From Phoma sp. XZ068 (taxonomy: Eukaryota > Ascomycota > Dothideomycetes > Pleosporales > Didymellaceae), in NCBI GenBank assembly GCA_004835665.1, contig RBKR01000013.1, forward strand, positions 1,240,001-1,304,000: a stretch of DNA of 64,000 nt. Reading direction: 5' to 3'. Shown here one piece after another: positions 11,001-23,987 of this stretch (position 1 is the first letter of the stretch; the number at the start of each line of letters is the position of its first letter). The translations under genes were made by a program, and so were the position numbers. A model generated the notes under the pieces. It had not been told where the DNA came from, did no database searches, and saw nothing but the letters and a program-made list of their open reading frames with translations.

Positions 11001-13651
11001 CCTGCCTCGCATTGTGAGGAACACTTTGAACAGCATCCCGCACGTGCTCTGACGCCCATCGGCAACATGCACGACAGGAATTACAGCGATCGTTATAGCA
11101 CTCCGAAATCATTGGAGATCAGTGACAAACCGCTGCCAGACATTGAAACGCTAGAAGAAGAAACACCAGCGACCTCGGAAACGCCACCAGATCCAGCGCG
11201 GCAGGCGTTGACCAAGCGCTACCGTATCCTTGAGGAAATGCTTACGACAGAGCATCAATTCTGTATTGACATGATGATAGCTCATAACATCTTCGAAGCA
11301 ACGGCTGGCAGTATCATGACAGAGAAAGAAAAGCGCTCACTGTTCAGCAACTGTAAAGACTTGGAGAAGTTCTCACTGTCATTATTCCGAGCATTCAAGA
11401 AGGCTGCCAAGCCCATTGTCAATCACGACATGCCACCTCCGACCGGCCCCTGGAGTCGTGACTCAACTGACTCCAAGTCTTTTGGCTCGGCTGAGCTACC
11501 CGCAAACCTTCGATCAGATGAGTTCAACCAGTTCGAGAACTGCACACTCGAGAACGATCACATGACCGCAATCGGTGGAGTCTTCCTCGACAATCTGGAG
11601 AAGATGGAGCGTTTGTACACGACGTACTATCTCAACTCGCAGAATCAGCATGCATACATCAAGAAGAACCAGAGCAACCCAGAACTTACTGGGTGGGTGG
11701 TCGCATGTTTTGAGCAGGTCGAAAACATGACCCAAGCTTGGGATCTCGATTCTCTACTTGTCAAGCCGGCGCAACGCTTGCTGAAGTACCCCTTGCTGCT
11801 TGAATCGCTCGAGCAGGTCACCGATGCTGACCATCCCGATTTGGTGAACATCAAGAAGGCTCGACTGGAGATCTTAGCCATCAGTGGCCGTATCAACGAT
11901 GCAAAGAAGCGCGCGGATACTTTCCGTGCTGCAACCACAGAAGGCAAGAAAGAGAAGAGCAAAGGCAAGGGACTTGGCAATGCCTTTGTCAAAGCTTTCA
12001 TACCAAAGGCAGATAAAACCAAGACATACGATGAAGCTGAGAAGACATTCAAGGACATGGAGTACAAGTCTCGAGAACAGAAGTTTGGCGGTCACTTCTT
12101 CCAGCTCCAGATTGTCATGCGCGACTTCGAGAACTACCTCGATTCGATCACCGAGCACTATCTGCAACTTAACATCGTCTTCTTGGGATTCATTACCGTC
12201 TGCGAGGTCGCACCTTCCGTCAATCCGGAGATTGAAAGTACATGGCGCAAGTGGGCTATGGCTCATTTTGAGCTTCAGAACAAAGCCCTTGAAGAACACG
12301 TAAGTAGTTTGATGTCTTTTACACAATAAGTGCTAACTTTGCCTAGAAAGCTGCTGTTCGCAGCCGTGTGCTGAAGCCAATCTCAGATCTCTGGGAGATG
12401 TGGGTATCGTACCAGAAGACCATTGAGCAGCGCAAGAAGTTCCTGCTCCACTACGTCAAACACAAGCAAGCCATCGATCGCGGTGAGAAGCCCGATCCGG
12501 AGACCGTGTCATCGGCAGAGCGTTTCACGACAATCAACGACACCCTAAAACTAGAATTGCCGTTGCTGTACGACAAGACAAAGGCCGTCATGCGATGTGT
12601 GATGACTCTCTTCATGGCCCTCCAAAAGGACTGGTACAAAACCTGCTCAAAGAAGATTCTCCCACTTCTGGAAACCGAACCACAGCATACCACTTCTATA
12701 GATTACGATTTGAAGGCATATACAGAACGCTTCAAGTCCGACTACAATGTCCAGGAGCAGAGAGCAAAGAACTTCGGCATTACCAACAGTCAGCGTTTGC
12801 TGCAAGAAATCTCAAGCATGACATCACCGGTGCCATCCGATGGTGCTGGCTCGGCGCGCAACTCTCAGTCCCGCCGCACCGAGTCGATGAGCAGCGAGGC
12901 CTCTGGTTTCGATCCGCGCAATCGTCACAGTGGCGGCTATGGTTCGCGGTCCAATATGCGCTCCATGGATGGGCCACCGCGCTCCTCGCCTGCAGGTCCG
13001 GCGTATCCCTCCCTTTACCAGAACACAAGCTCGTCTCGAAACAACTTCGCGCCTGCCTCCCGTGAAGCAGCTCGAGTGCTCAGTTCAGTTTCCGATAATA
13101 GCGAAGCAACAACTGTTCGTCAGCAGGAACGCCGCAATTCCGCACGATCAAGAAACCAGAACTACCTGGGCATGGATGGCGTTGTCGACTTTGACGATCA
13201 CTCTTCCTTTGGTGCGGGTGTCTTTGACTTTCCACCCCAGCTGGGCGCCTCCTTCCTATCGCCCACTCAATCGAGCATGTTCACCATGTCCGCGCCCAGC
13301 TCTCAACCTCCTTCCCAGCCAGGCTCGACACGCCAGTCTGGTGTGTTCAACTCGGCCCTGCCCATGTCCGACACCCCCATGCGCGGCAGTGCTGAGGACT
13401 TACCTATCACACCTGGCGACACTGATGAGCCTGAGGTCCTCTTCCTGGCCGCAAGTCTTTTCGAGTTCAACATTGCGCACGACCGTCGTGAAGGCGGTAT
13501 TCCATATCTTGTCTACGTTCCGGGCGAAATCTTCGATGTTATCGGTATGAAGGGCGAGTTGTGGCTGGCACGCAACCAGGACGATGCAACAAAGACGGTT
13601 GGTTGGATTTGGGAAAAGCATTTCGCGCGTATCCTTCCTGAAGACGCCTGA
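8088..13651 (+). CDS. Rho/Cdc42 guanine nucleotide exchange factor with DH, BAR and SH3 domains (DNMBP/Gef1-like)
   Basis: Activates a Rho-family GTPase, probably Cdc42, at sites of polar growth or septation. Two exons (8088-12299, 12347-13651) encode 1838 aa. Residues 1-1040 are Ser/Pro-rich and disordered. The DH domain spans ~1040-1275: LTKRYRILEEMLTTEHQF opens it and LLVKPAQRLLKYPLLLE is the diagnostic CR3 helix. A BAR-like helical region follows (~1280-1560; LDSITEHYLQLNIVF to DYNVQEQRAKNFG), then a Ser-rich linker and a C-terminal SH3 (~1764-1838; VLFLAASLFEFNI, ending GWIWEKHFARILP). Intron 12300-12346 has donor GTAAGT, a perfect branch TGCTAAC and acceptor CCTAG, and splits the BAR region. 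The start ATG follows a GAGCACC context. No PH domain is seen, as in the DNMBP/Tuba and S. pombe Gef1 types. Confidence 0.92.
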
Positions 13652-14456
13652 TCTACCGGTATATGTTCCCAATGTTTTGGCGATATTTCACGGGTTGGCC
13701 CCGCCAGCCCCATCCATTTCCTCAGCTATCTGTGTGTGTGGTTTTTTCCTTCTTCTCTCTACTACTACTACTTCTTCACATACGGCTTAGGGCTGGTTTG
13801 GCGCATTTGGGGCGGGTTTGGAATGTTTACGTGCGTTCACGAGCATTACGGGCGCATTTTTTCTTGCCATGTATGAACGATTGGTGGATACAGGGGAGGA
13901 GGGATTGTAGCACACAGCTATATAGGTGTATGATATGAGCAACAACACTACAATGCATCTACGATGTTCGTATCAGGTCTCGCTGTATCATCTGTGTGGA
14001 TTCTCGACTGCGGAAGTGCTAGGAAAGTAATGCTCAGGTCCTTGCATGAGAATTGATGTGGTCGTACCGTCTTGGCTACGCATTTCCCCGTGACGACAGA
14101 GCAACGATTAGCAACGGAAAACTTCAAAGTAAATCAAATGCGTCAGAGGCTATCATACCCAGAGAGTTATAGGAAAATCGAATACATCTGGACCAAGCCT
14201 TGTACTCCCAACGCCACGAAGCCCCCCTCATCTCTAATTGGTGCACCTACAGCCTCCACCCCCATCACCGCAACACCTCCCCTCATCACCACCCTCTACA
14301 CCGCAGCATCAAAACCTAACCACACACACACACACACACACACACCTCTGAAGCCACATACCATCTTCATCCTCCAAACACCACCTCCAAGTCCCCAGTA
14401 CTCAACCACCACACGAACCTCTTCTCAGTAACTGGACTGTCCTGGATTGTTCAATC
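13652..14456. other. Intergenic region with a CA microsatellite
   Basis: 3' flank of the GEF and of the small zinc protein. It contains a (CA)n run at about 14321-14344 inside a Thr/Pro-coding low-complexity stretch. No credible gene. Confidence 0.6.
14321..14344. repeat. (CA)n microsatellite
   Basis: About 12 uninterrupted CA units read directly from the sequence. Confidence 0.9.
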
Positions 14457-15046
14457 TTATCTAACCTGCACCTTCGAAACGAGGCAGTTCCCACACCGAG
14501 CGTATCCACACGTCTGGCACGTGTTGACTCTGTAGGGTATAGCTGGGGAGCCGCATTGGCACTTTTGCAGTGTTGTTAGTCGACGTCCGAATGGAAGGAT
14601 GTGCAGTGAAGTCTCTGAAGTGAAATTGAAGTGTTTGTGGAGAGAGAGGAAAGGGGGGAGGGGGCTTACGCATTGCCAGACGTAGGTGTGTGTTTTCTTT
14701 GCTGCCTGGGGAGCGTTAGGGGGGTTTGATTTAAAGGGGGGGGGGGTTGAATACTTACGAGGATGCGGATGTTGAGGGGTGCAGGGTGGGGGATAGGAGT
14801 GGGCGTTGGAGGGATGGGAGTGGGTGTGTTCTCCATTGGTGTTTCGATGGATGCTGCGTGGCTGTGTGGAAGAGATGGGACAGTTATGGACGTGGAATTA
14901 TTGGGAATGGGCGCGTTTTCGAACCGTGCTTCAATGACCTCTGAACGAGGATTGTACTTTGTGTTTCTCATTGTTGATCCTGAAGGTATCCCTGTAGTAG
15001 GGTGATGGAAAGGGGAACTCGTTGTGGCGCGTATTCGACAAAACAA
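14457..15046 (-). CDS. Small zinc-ribbon-like protein of unknown function
   Basis: Three exons: 15046-14759, 14705-14670 (36 nt) and 14561-14457. Introns 14706-14758 (GTAAGT, branch CCTAACG, CCCAG) and 14562-14669 (GTAAGC, branch GACTAACA, AAAAG) join in phase. The product is ~142 aa: a Pro/Thr-rich N-terminal part, then YVWQC/CQCGSPAIPYRVNTC and CQTCGYARCGNCL. This gives paired CxC/CxxC knuckles typical of small fungal zinc-ribbon proteins whose C-terminus reads CxxC...CxxCxHxxC. The start may be the ATG at 15046 or the one at 14971. Intron 1 contains a G/C homopolymer of about 11 nt. No function is assigned. I am fairly confident that the cysteine cluster is coding because splicing precisely reunites it. 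Confidence 0.6.
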
Positions 15047-16755
15047 GCGAGCGGTCAGTATGCGTGTAACCGATAGTTAAGAGATGGACAATCTAGCACT
15101 GATTGTCGTGAAGAAGACGTGATTATATACACCACAGCGAGCGTTTCACAATTTGCACATGCTCTCAGAAAGATTACCACGCAGAGTTGGGTATATTCGA
15201 CATCAGTGGAACCATGACCATTTCACATCACGAACTCAGTACAACATGGTCTAGTCTCATGACTGGATACATGCGGCTCCTGACTTCTATTCGCGGATAC
15301 TTCAGCTGAACTTCGAAACCAGGAGCCATTAAGAATGAAGAAACGAGTCGAGCGAGAGGAGTCATCAGAATAGACCTAGCAACGTTGTACAATGATTTGA
15401 GTTTCAAAATACGCCTCGGTAGACTGTGGTATACTATCTGCGTTGTCTTAACGTGGGACCGCATATATAGTTGTCTGTGCACCGTTCCGGTCAGAGGTAC
15501 GCCTTGGACCTCAACGTCATCGAGCTGGCGCAAGGGAGGCGCTCAACAAGAAGAGGGGCTTCGTGAGTAGAGTTACTCTACACATGAAATAGAAACGATC
15601 TCTTGCGGCACATTACACGCCGTTAAAAGCGATTGCTTGATCACTGTAAAAGTAGCAAAGTAAGAAGCGAGTCCAGCGCATCCACTTATATCTCAGCTGA
15701 CTTAGCACTCTGACAGAGAAGCCTTTCTGGGATAGATGCATATGTTGTACTGGGAAGCATACCATCGGCTTTGACGAACTTGGAAACGGTCCAAAGGTCA
15801 GTATAGGCTTCCTGTATCGCCCAGTGCCGTATGTTACCGAGACTTACGCACGTGTAGGAGGCTATGCGGAGGCTATGCTTGGGCTTTGTGTCTTCATTCT
15901 AGGCCTGTACAACGTTCGTAAAATCAGACACCGGCGTGAGATGGGGATTCTTGCGTGGATCCGAATACATCGTCCGGACATCGAACTGATCCTGATACAA
16001 CAGTACGTTGAATCTTGACTCGAATTAGACCGACTTGGAGACCCTGTGCAAGGTTAGCGCACATGGTTGGTGTAACCATCAGCATCATCGCTACCAATCG
16101 TTCCTTCGTCTTTCGCAGCACCAACATCACCCCTAGACGGCCTGTAGAAGTTTAATCGTGCAGCAAACTTACCCGGTATTTTCCATATATAAATTCGCTC
16201 AAAACTTAAAGGTGGTGACCTACCTGAGATGGTTTCTTGGCTAAATGTCAAAATGATAGACATTGAGGCAAGGCAAGGCGGTACTGCAAGCAATCACTCT
16301 TTAGTCTAACCATAGTAGTTACTTCTTTCTTACCATATGTACTTGAGGCTCACCTTAGCGGGTCCTGGCTCGGCTCGAGCCATCGTGTTCCTTAAGCCGG
16401 CCACAGTTCGCAGCAACAAACAGACGGAGAAAGGAATTAGATACAGAATCACAATTAGCATGATCCCAATGCACAATTGCATCTTCAATTTTCACAATCT
16501 AGTCTCCAGTATGGATGACTGATTATGCTTAAATGAGAAGGTGAGTGTCATGAAGGGCGCGCGCTTTCCCATTTACGCAGTAGTCCTGAGTCATACGCAT
16601 TTCATTGGTCATAATTTGGCGGTGACGCTGCGAAAAAGGGCTTCCCCAGATTTTTGGTTCCCTGCTGCGAGCTCACCAACTACCACGTAAAACAGAGAAA
16701 CCGGGCTTCTATTTCATGTTCAATTCATTGTATTCATTTTTAGACTTTCTTTGCC
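15047..16755. other. Intergenic region, no clear gene
   Basis: 1.7 kb with only short ORFs on both strands, the longest recognisable stretch being about 65 codons near 15824-16018. No conserved motif or consistent splice-joined frame was found. Its right end is the upstream region of the MFS gene. Confidence 0.5.
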
Positions 16756-18643
16756 ATGGAACGCGACATTGAGATGGACATCCAGTCCAATCGCACAACT
16801 CCCACTTTGCCACACCCTGACACTTCTTCGGAGCTAATTATCGACAAAACTTTGACGAAAGAAGATGTCGAAGTACCAATTGAGGCCAATGGCACTCCGA
16901 GAAGCAGACTCCGCATGTTCGCTATCCTGACAGCGCTCTTTGTACGTCGAAGTCCATTACCTCCAGGAAAGCATCTCCCTCGGCTAACCCATTAAGCTTT
17001 CCCTCTTCGTAGCAGCCCTAGATGCAACAATCGTCTCTACTGCCGCCCCCACCATGTCCCACGACCTGAATTCCGCAGCAGGATATACATGGATTGGCGG
17101 CGCCTTCCTCCTCGGCAACGCAGCGTCTGGGCCGATCTGGGCTAAGCTCTCTGATATTTTTGGCCGCAAGCTCATTATTCTGTTAGCACTCGCCGTCTTC
17201 TTTGCTAGCTCGGCAGTGTGCGCTTCTGCACAGACTATGGAAGCCCTGATCATCGGCCGTGCTTTTCAGGGCGCGGCAGGTGGTGGTCTCATTCTCCTGG
17301 TCCACGTCTGTATTAGTGACATGTTCAGTCTGAGGGAACGAAGCCTTTTGATGGGGCTGACAGAAGGAATTTGGGCTTTGGCCGGCGGTATTGGGCCCAT
17401 TCTCGGTGGTGTTTTTGCTAGTCTGGTCAATTGGAGGTGGTGCTGTAAGTTCTCTGTACCTGGTTCCGGGACAGACCTCACCTGGCCCCGCACCAAGGGA
17501 AACCACTAAGCTCTGACTGACAATGTGTAGTCTGGATTAACCTACCAATCAGCGGTCTGGCAGCCATCCTGATTCTAGTATTCCTCGACATCAAGCACGA
17601 GCACACGTCCTTCATCGACGGCATGAAAGCCATCGACTGGCTCGGCATTTTCACCTTCCTGGGATGTACACTCATGCTCCTCCTGGGACTCGACTTTGGA
17701 GGCGTCCTATTCCCATGGGACTCAGCGAAGATCATTGCGTTGTTGGTTGTGGGAGGCTGCATGATCTTTGCGTTTATTTACAGTGAAGCGAACTTTGCGA
17801 AGTATCCGCTTATTCCTATGTCCTTGTTCAAGAACAAGACAAATGTGGCTACGTTCTTGGTGGTCTTTTTCCATGGCTTTGTGAGTGCTCTCCCTTGTTG
17901 AGTGGATTTGACTTGTCTAACAGTCTCAGGTTTTCATCGCGGCCGAATTCTACATGCCTTTGTTCTTACAGTCTGTCCTGGAAGCATCTCCACTTCGGTC
18001 TGGTGTGCTTTTACTGCCTCTCATTGTCACGGGGGCTGTATTCGGTGTACTATGCGGCGTGATTATTCACCGTACTGGGCGATTCCGAGAGATCATGTGG
18101 GTCGGCTCATTCTTCATGTGCCTCGGATTCGGTTTGTTTATCTCGTTCGACGCAAATACAACCACCGGACGAGCAGTGGGCTTCCAGATGATTGCTGGAC
18201 TAGGACAAGGCATCTTGTTCGAAGCACCACTCATTGCGATCCAGAGCCAGGTCAATCAGGCTGACGTAGCGACTGCTACTGCAACGATGGCGTTTGTACG
18301 CAACATCGCTGTCTCGATCTCCGTAATTGTCTGCGGTACAATTTTCCAAAACTCCATGTCGAATCGAAGTGGCTATCTGCGCGCTGCTGGATTACCGCAC
18401 GACTTGTTAGTTCAGTTGGACGGCGAAAACGCATTGGCAAATGTAATGTTGCCCAGTACACTCGAGAACACGGCCTGGGAATTTGCCGCAAAGCAGGCCT
18501 TTGCTTGGGCGACGCGCAATATGTGGATCATGTTGACAGTGGTCGCTTTTCTGGCACTTGTTGCAAGCTTCTTTGTCGAAGCGGCGCACCTAGGGACTGA
18601 GCATGTCGAGACTGTGACTGGGTTGAAGAAAGAGAAGGAATGA
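16756..18643 (+). CDS. MFS multidrug-efflux-type transporter (DHA, 14 TM)
   Basis: Proton-coupled efflux permease in the plasma or vacuolar membrane; substrate unknown. Four exons (16756-16941, 16997-17444, 17531-17880, 17930-18643) give 565 aa. Introns have donors GTACGT, GTAAGT and GTGAGT; the first has branch GGCTAACC. Seen: a hydrophilic N-terminus, TM1 LSLFVAALDATIVSTA (the LDxTIV signature of this family), motif A WAKLSDIFGRK after TM2, RxxQGxxGG in TM4 (GRAFQGAAGGG), motif C GGIGPILGG in TM5, then VNWRWCFWINLPI created across intron 2, a universal feature of 14-TM drug antiporters. The C-terminus ends in a short basic tail after the last TM. It stands alone, with no biosynthetic genes beside it, so a cluster role is not supported. 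Confidence 0.93.
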
Positions 18644-21600
18644 GGTGAGAATACTCCTGCGTGTAAGTGTTTACACCTGTAATGCAAGCAGTGATTTTAA
18701 CATTAAGAATGGGCTTCGATAACAGATAGTTTAGACATTTATACTACCTCAAATCTGAGTACTCTAAAAGTCACTGATATCTTCTATGGTGTCACGAGTT
18801 CTCAGTCAGCAGGGATAGGTCCTGTATTCCTATCGCCATTGGGGACCGCATTCCGCCTTTAATCGGAGCGGAGGGTGCGTCTGGCTCGTACGTGATTGGC
18901 AACCTAGGACAGGGGCCTTACATTTCTCCCGCCTGCTCCTGCCCCTCGCTCGCATCTCATTGACCCATTAGATTACTCCGATATGGTACGCGAGACGGTA
19001 ACATCGAAACCGGTGAGCCTACTCTAGGCCGCCACAGCACTTGCGGAAATGTCGTCCCTGACTTTGTGAAGGCACGCAATGACAGTGCGACTGTCGCTTG
19101 GGAGACACTCCTGTCGAACAGGCACGGAAGTCGGGCCTAGTCAAAGTCGGTTTTCTTGTGTCGTTCGAGCCAGCAATATTTAAGTGAAGACTCCGAACAT
19201 CCTGGCACGGTTTGAGGCTCTCTTGCACGTGATCCCTGTCGTCCACGTCCGATGCTTGTACGGCAGTCTTTCAGCTTTTCTGGTTTGTTTCGCATGAAGA
19301 ATACCACGAATAGAAAGGCAAGGATTGCTCCGATGACGTCCTCCCGCGGTGCATTGGACTCAAGATGACAGGATCAGGGTTCCTCTCTCTTGCGCGCGTG
19401 ACATTGCTTCATGTCGCATGAGGCCATTGCACGCAAGCGCCACAGCGGATGGCTCATGTGCTGAAATTCTTTCCTCTTTCGGCTACTGCATCCGTCACTC
19501 CGAGGTGTTATTTCACTCCCTGCAACTTCAGCTTAAATGAACGTCTTTGGTTACTAGCTGGTGCAAGTACTGTAATCCTCACGACGTGCAACGACTGGAG
19601 CCTCGAAGATAGCATGGGCGCCTAACAATACACGAATATAACTTGCCGTTGTAAGTTTCCGTGCCATGAATATTGTACCGAGAAACAGTGGGCATCTTCT
19701 TTTTGCCTGGATAACAGATTCTGATATCATAACTTCTGTAACACTTCAAAATCTACCTCAGTCGAGACAACCGTGTTAAACGACCAAAGCGTCGTCTTCC
19801 TCTTAGATTGCCGGGTCTGGCTATAGTGTTTATATCTCTTCAATTGTGCATATTGTCAGACTTCTTGACTATGCGTCTGGAACCCTATCAAGGTGGCATC
19901 TCAAAATTGTCTACATGTGCGTCTTCGGTAAGTAGACGTCTGACGGTAGGCTCGAGGATTAGCTAACCCGTTTAGGGAAACAAGAAGAAGAAGAAGCATG
20001 CTTACATTTGGCAATGCGTAGGTGTTCATCTCGATGAGTACACAAAAACCGGAAAGTCGTCGCTAAATATGATTAAAGTGCTATTGCGGATTCCCCTCCC
20101 TTGCCTACAGGAGCACCGACTGTTCATCATGTGCGCATATACGCTGTGGAAACTGCAACATCACGAAAATAAAGGTCAGACAGTTCGCCTCAAGCTAACA
20201 GAATACACCCTTGGTGATACCTGAGCTTGTGTAAAAGATGGAGTGTACCAACCACCCTACGTCTCAATGACCGACATGTAATGAATATCAACTGATGCAA
20301 AAATGGTATGTATGCCTAAACTTCAAAAGATGATAATAGTGACAATGCTATCAAACATAAAACGGTGCTACGCGCTGTACACCTCGCTAGAAATCGGCAC
20401 CCGCTTCAGATAATCTCTTGAATGACAATACACTTTTGTTGCCGCTCAGCCCTGGAAAAACACAAATCCAAACCGGTTGTAAGACAGGATATCATCTGAA
20501 CACCAATGCGTATCATGGTGCTCCACAAGTTCCCGATGCAGGGCGGTGGAAGGGGGAGCGACTTAGAGACAAATAACACACCCCCACGGCCTTGAGGCTC
20601 GAGTCACCGTACCGTTACTTTAGTAACGCAGCAATTACCGCAGCGAGCATAGGTGCAATTTGGACAGCAACTGCTGCGGTAGGGTATGGAAGGATAGCCG
20701 CAATAACACTGGATCTTGGTGAGCGTACGTCTAAAGATGGCAATTTTGACTCTTACACATTGCCATACGTATGTATGTTTCTTTTTACCAGCCTAGCGAG
20801 TGTCAGCGTTAGACACTCACTACCTTGACATAGAACTGACGAGTGTTCGAATAGAAGCGGATGTTGCAGCCTCAGATAGCGGCGCTGCCAACCCGAGCGG
20901 CGTTATTGCGGCGTGTGTCACTAGTCCTTCCGCGCTAGTGTTGCATCTTCCCAGCCTCATCGTGCCACAAATTCCTGTTGCGAAGCTACCAATTCATGCG
21001 AACAGGAGTTGTGATTGGAAACGTTTGCCTGATCTCGGGTTGTCCAGATAATTCGAATGGAGCGGGGCCGCCCCCGTTGACTAGTAGGCTATGCATGAAT
21101 GCGTCAGCACCAATATCCACCGGCATATAAAGGTAGCAGGTCCTCGATGTCCTCTTATCTGATTGCGGACAAACAAATTAGGTGCGTACTGACCGGCAGT
21201 GCGGCTATCATCTCAGTACGTACACAAATTGATAAGGCTTGGTTGAGGCCGTCAGTTTACAGAGTGCCCTTCGCGACAGGATACTATCAAGCTCATATAT
21301 ATACTTTGCGATGTCGAGCAAGGTGAAGACAGTGTCATTCTGGGGAAGCGGGAACGCTAATTACCCCTTGCCGTCGGGCAATTTGAAAGGGACAGTGCTT
21401 CAATAGTCCTCGGACACAACCCGGGTTGTTCTTATGCAACCTTGAATTAACGGTCCATTTGGAGGAGGTTAAAACAGGACTCAAATCGGCCAAATTTCAA
21501 GCGCAAAGCTATTGGGAAGGCGAAGACTTCCGTGCTTGAGTGAGTTGGTCGCGTGTCGAGCTGGATGGCGAATGCTTCAGTACGTGGGCGCGTTCATAAC

Positions 21601-23860
21601 CAAAACATCAAAATTAAGTCACGTAACATCCGTTGCGTTTATTGTCAGGGGCATTAAGAGCTATTTCATGCTGTGGAACAGTGTGCGACGTAATCTATGT
21701 GGTCAAGGGTGGAAGAGCCGTTTTAGTAAGCTGAGAGGCACTGGAGTAACCACAAACTTTTCGACATCGGGTCGTGAGCCGATTGTGCACATTGCCACAG
21801 AGGTGGCTCTTGCCACAGAGTTGACTCGAGGGTTGGGTCGAGATCGATGTCAGTTGCGTTTGATGGTGACAGATTAATGCAGTAAGTTAGTGAAAGAAAA
21901 CAATACGCGCAAGTGATTCGCTTTCCGAAGCGTGTCGCGGTCTTTCATATACAACAATTACAAAGTCGTTCACAGGTTGCTTGTTACCAGAGCAGTTACT
22001 GTAACCTGGTCTCAAGCTTCTGTAGTACCCTTACGCCGCCACCGCACCACAAGACTTGACAAACATCGAGACACGACGGTGTGCCCCATGAATCTGGATC
22101 TGCTGATTAAGTTCCACATAGCACCAATACAGTTCCTGCGGTGCCCCAAAAGAGAGGTAGCGGCGAGGCAAAGCTACGAGCACACAAATGAACCTTATTG
22201 GAAAGTTTGCACAAGAATCTGCGGAGAGGGTCTTGGATTTTATGAAACGCAAACCTTGGAGTCTTTCTGCATGAGGGAGACATGTGAATTGCTAAGAGAT
22301 GTTCGGATACGGTGCTTGTACGAAGAGCGCAACTGACGGGTTCAACAGTCGTGTCCCATGGGGCCAAGGGAGGCATAACTTCTATGTGTAATGTTCCAAT
22401 CACCGATTTTAACGGAAGCAGTCAGAGCAGAGCTAATTAGATCTTGTTTGCTAATAAGTCGTTAACTGACTACGGAGACTTTTGATAACTTTATTCGACA
22501 GCCCAAGTGATGCTGAGGACCTCCAGAGCGGCACTTTCCTTCACACGAGGGCATCCACCAGGGACAACCTTAATGGCAGGTTCAACATAGAGCCATTCTT
22601 CACGTATATCACTTTGAAAGTGACTCCGCTTTTGACAGCATCAGGGCTTTGTATGTCCATACTGTGACTGTACGTGGTGGCCTCGATCGCATGTGAGAAT
22701 GGGACGATGAAAACGAAGACTGTGATATCTGCATCACAGTAGGATCACAAACTCAGGGGATGAAGCCAGTTAACCAATGAGAAGACGAGTCATGAACGAG
22801 CTCTGGCTGAACCCACGGATGTGTCCGGATGCCCACAGTGCTCTGTGCTCACTTGACCGCCACACCGGGCCAGCTCGAGCAATAAGCTTGACTCGTCCCG
22901 GATCCTTGGGACCTGTGGGCTTTCATAATGCCCACTAGAGAGCGGCTTATGTCCTAACTCCGAAAGTAATCATGAACTTGAGGTAGTCGAGTTTCTGGCC
23001 AACCTTGTGGATGGTATGAAAGTCGGGTCAACGGAGAGTAGAGGTTCAATGAGAGTAGGCGTGTGGCGGAACAACTTTTGCCTCCTGCCTTCTATCTCGT
23101 TGCTCTCGGCGACAATGCTTTTTTCCAAACTCTAAAGCACCTGGCAGTCATGCGTTCTGTTATGGCAGCGGCCTCCCCTTCGAGGTCTCCGGTGGCTTGA
23201 CGCTCAAGTGCACACACGTCAATGAGTAGAGACAGGCCTATCAATTTGCTCAATCAGCCACGATTCCCGCTAGATTGTCCAACTTTAGGGTCATGCGTAA
23301 ATCTTGTTGTTTTGGGTCCTCTACTTGAGCTTCAGCTCGCCTTCTTGCATGGGTGGGAGCTTTCGAGCTTTCAAGCTTCATTCAAGTTGTAAGGCGTGGT
23401 GTTACACCATGGTATCGGGTCCCTGACATTAATATCATAGTGATAGAAGTCGTGGCAGAGAGTGGATGGTGAGGAGGGTGAAGGTGAATGACCACCCGCA
23501 CAGCAACAATAGCTATGGAATGGTTGCATGCCGCCAAGTTTTCGGGAGACACTTGTAATATAGCGAACATATCCAGAGATACAGCTCCTCTGCATGTTGT
23601 TAAGCCCCATGCACAGCCAGTGGCTTGTTGGTGTATCGTCAAAATCCCATCCCCATATTTAATATCACAGCAATCAGTCCCTACCGTACCTTTACCTCAG
23701 CCTTGGTTTTGCCCAATCAGTGCCTACTATCCACGCCTACAGTTCGAGAGCAGGTGAAGGCAGCTCTCACTCATCCGCGCATCTGCCGCTAGCGTGCATA
23801 AATATATCTACTTCCCCAGTATTTCCTCCTTCCTTCTTACTTTACTCCCACAACACCTCT
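18644..23860. other. Gene-poor 5.2-kb region
   Basis: No ORF beyond ~135 codons and none with a recognised domain. I looked for RT, transposase, TIR or LTR signatures and found none. Short ORFs at 21512-21877 and 21932-22336 are the longest and look random. It may be decayed sequence or regulatory space. Confidence 0.5.
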
Positions 23861-23940
23861 CAAACACTCCATGCACCTTTCGAACACTCCATACACCTTT
23901 CGAACACTCCATACACCTTTCAAACACTCCATCCAACTCC
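23861..23940 (+). repeat. 20-bp tandem repeat, 4 units
   Basis: Four head-to-tail 20-bp units of the form C(A/G)AACACTCCAT(G/A)CACCTTT; the last is diverged at its 3' end. Units begin at 23861, 23881, 23901 and 23921. The array lies about 50 bp before the first possible start codon of the next ORF, so it could fall in its 5' UTR. Confidence 0.9.
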
Positions 23941-23987
23941 ACCAAAAAAATTAACCCGCCGTCCACCATGTATCTCGAGGATCTCAG

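Noticed and set aside
15824..16018. 64-aa ORF with hydrophobic stretch (MLGLCVFILGLYN)
   Set aside because: No flanking splice-joined frame or motif; too short to support.
16756..18643. Secondary-metabolite cluster around the MFS gene
   Set aside because: No PKS, NRPS, terpene synthase, P450 or regulator within 8 kb on either side.
21512..22336. Two ~120-134-aa ORFs in the gene-poor region
   Set aside because: No domain, no splice context, composition looks random.
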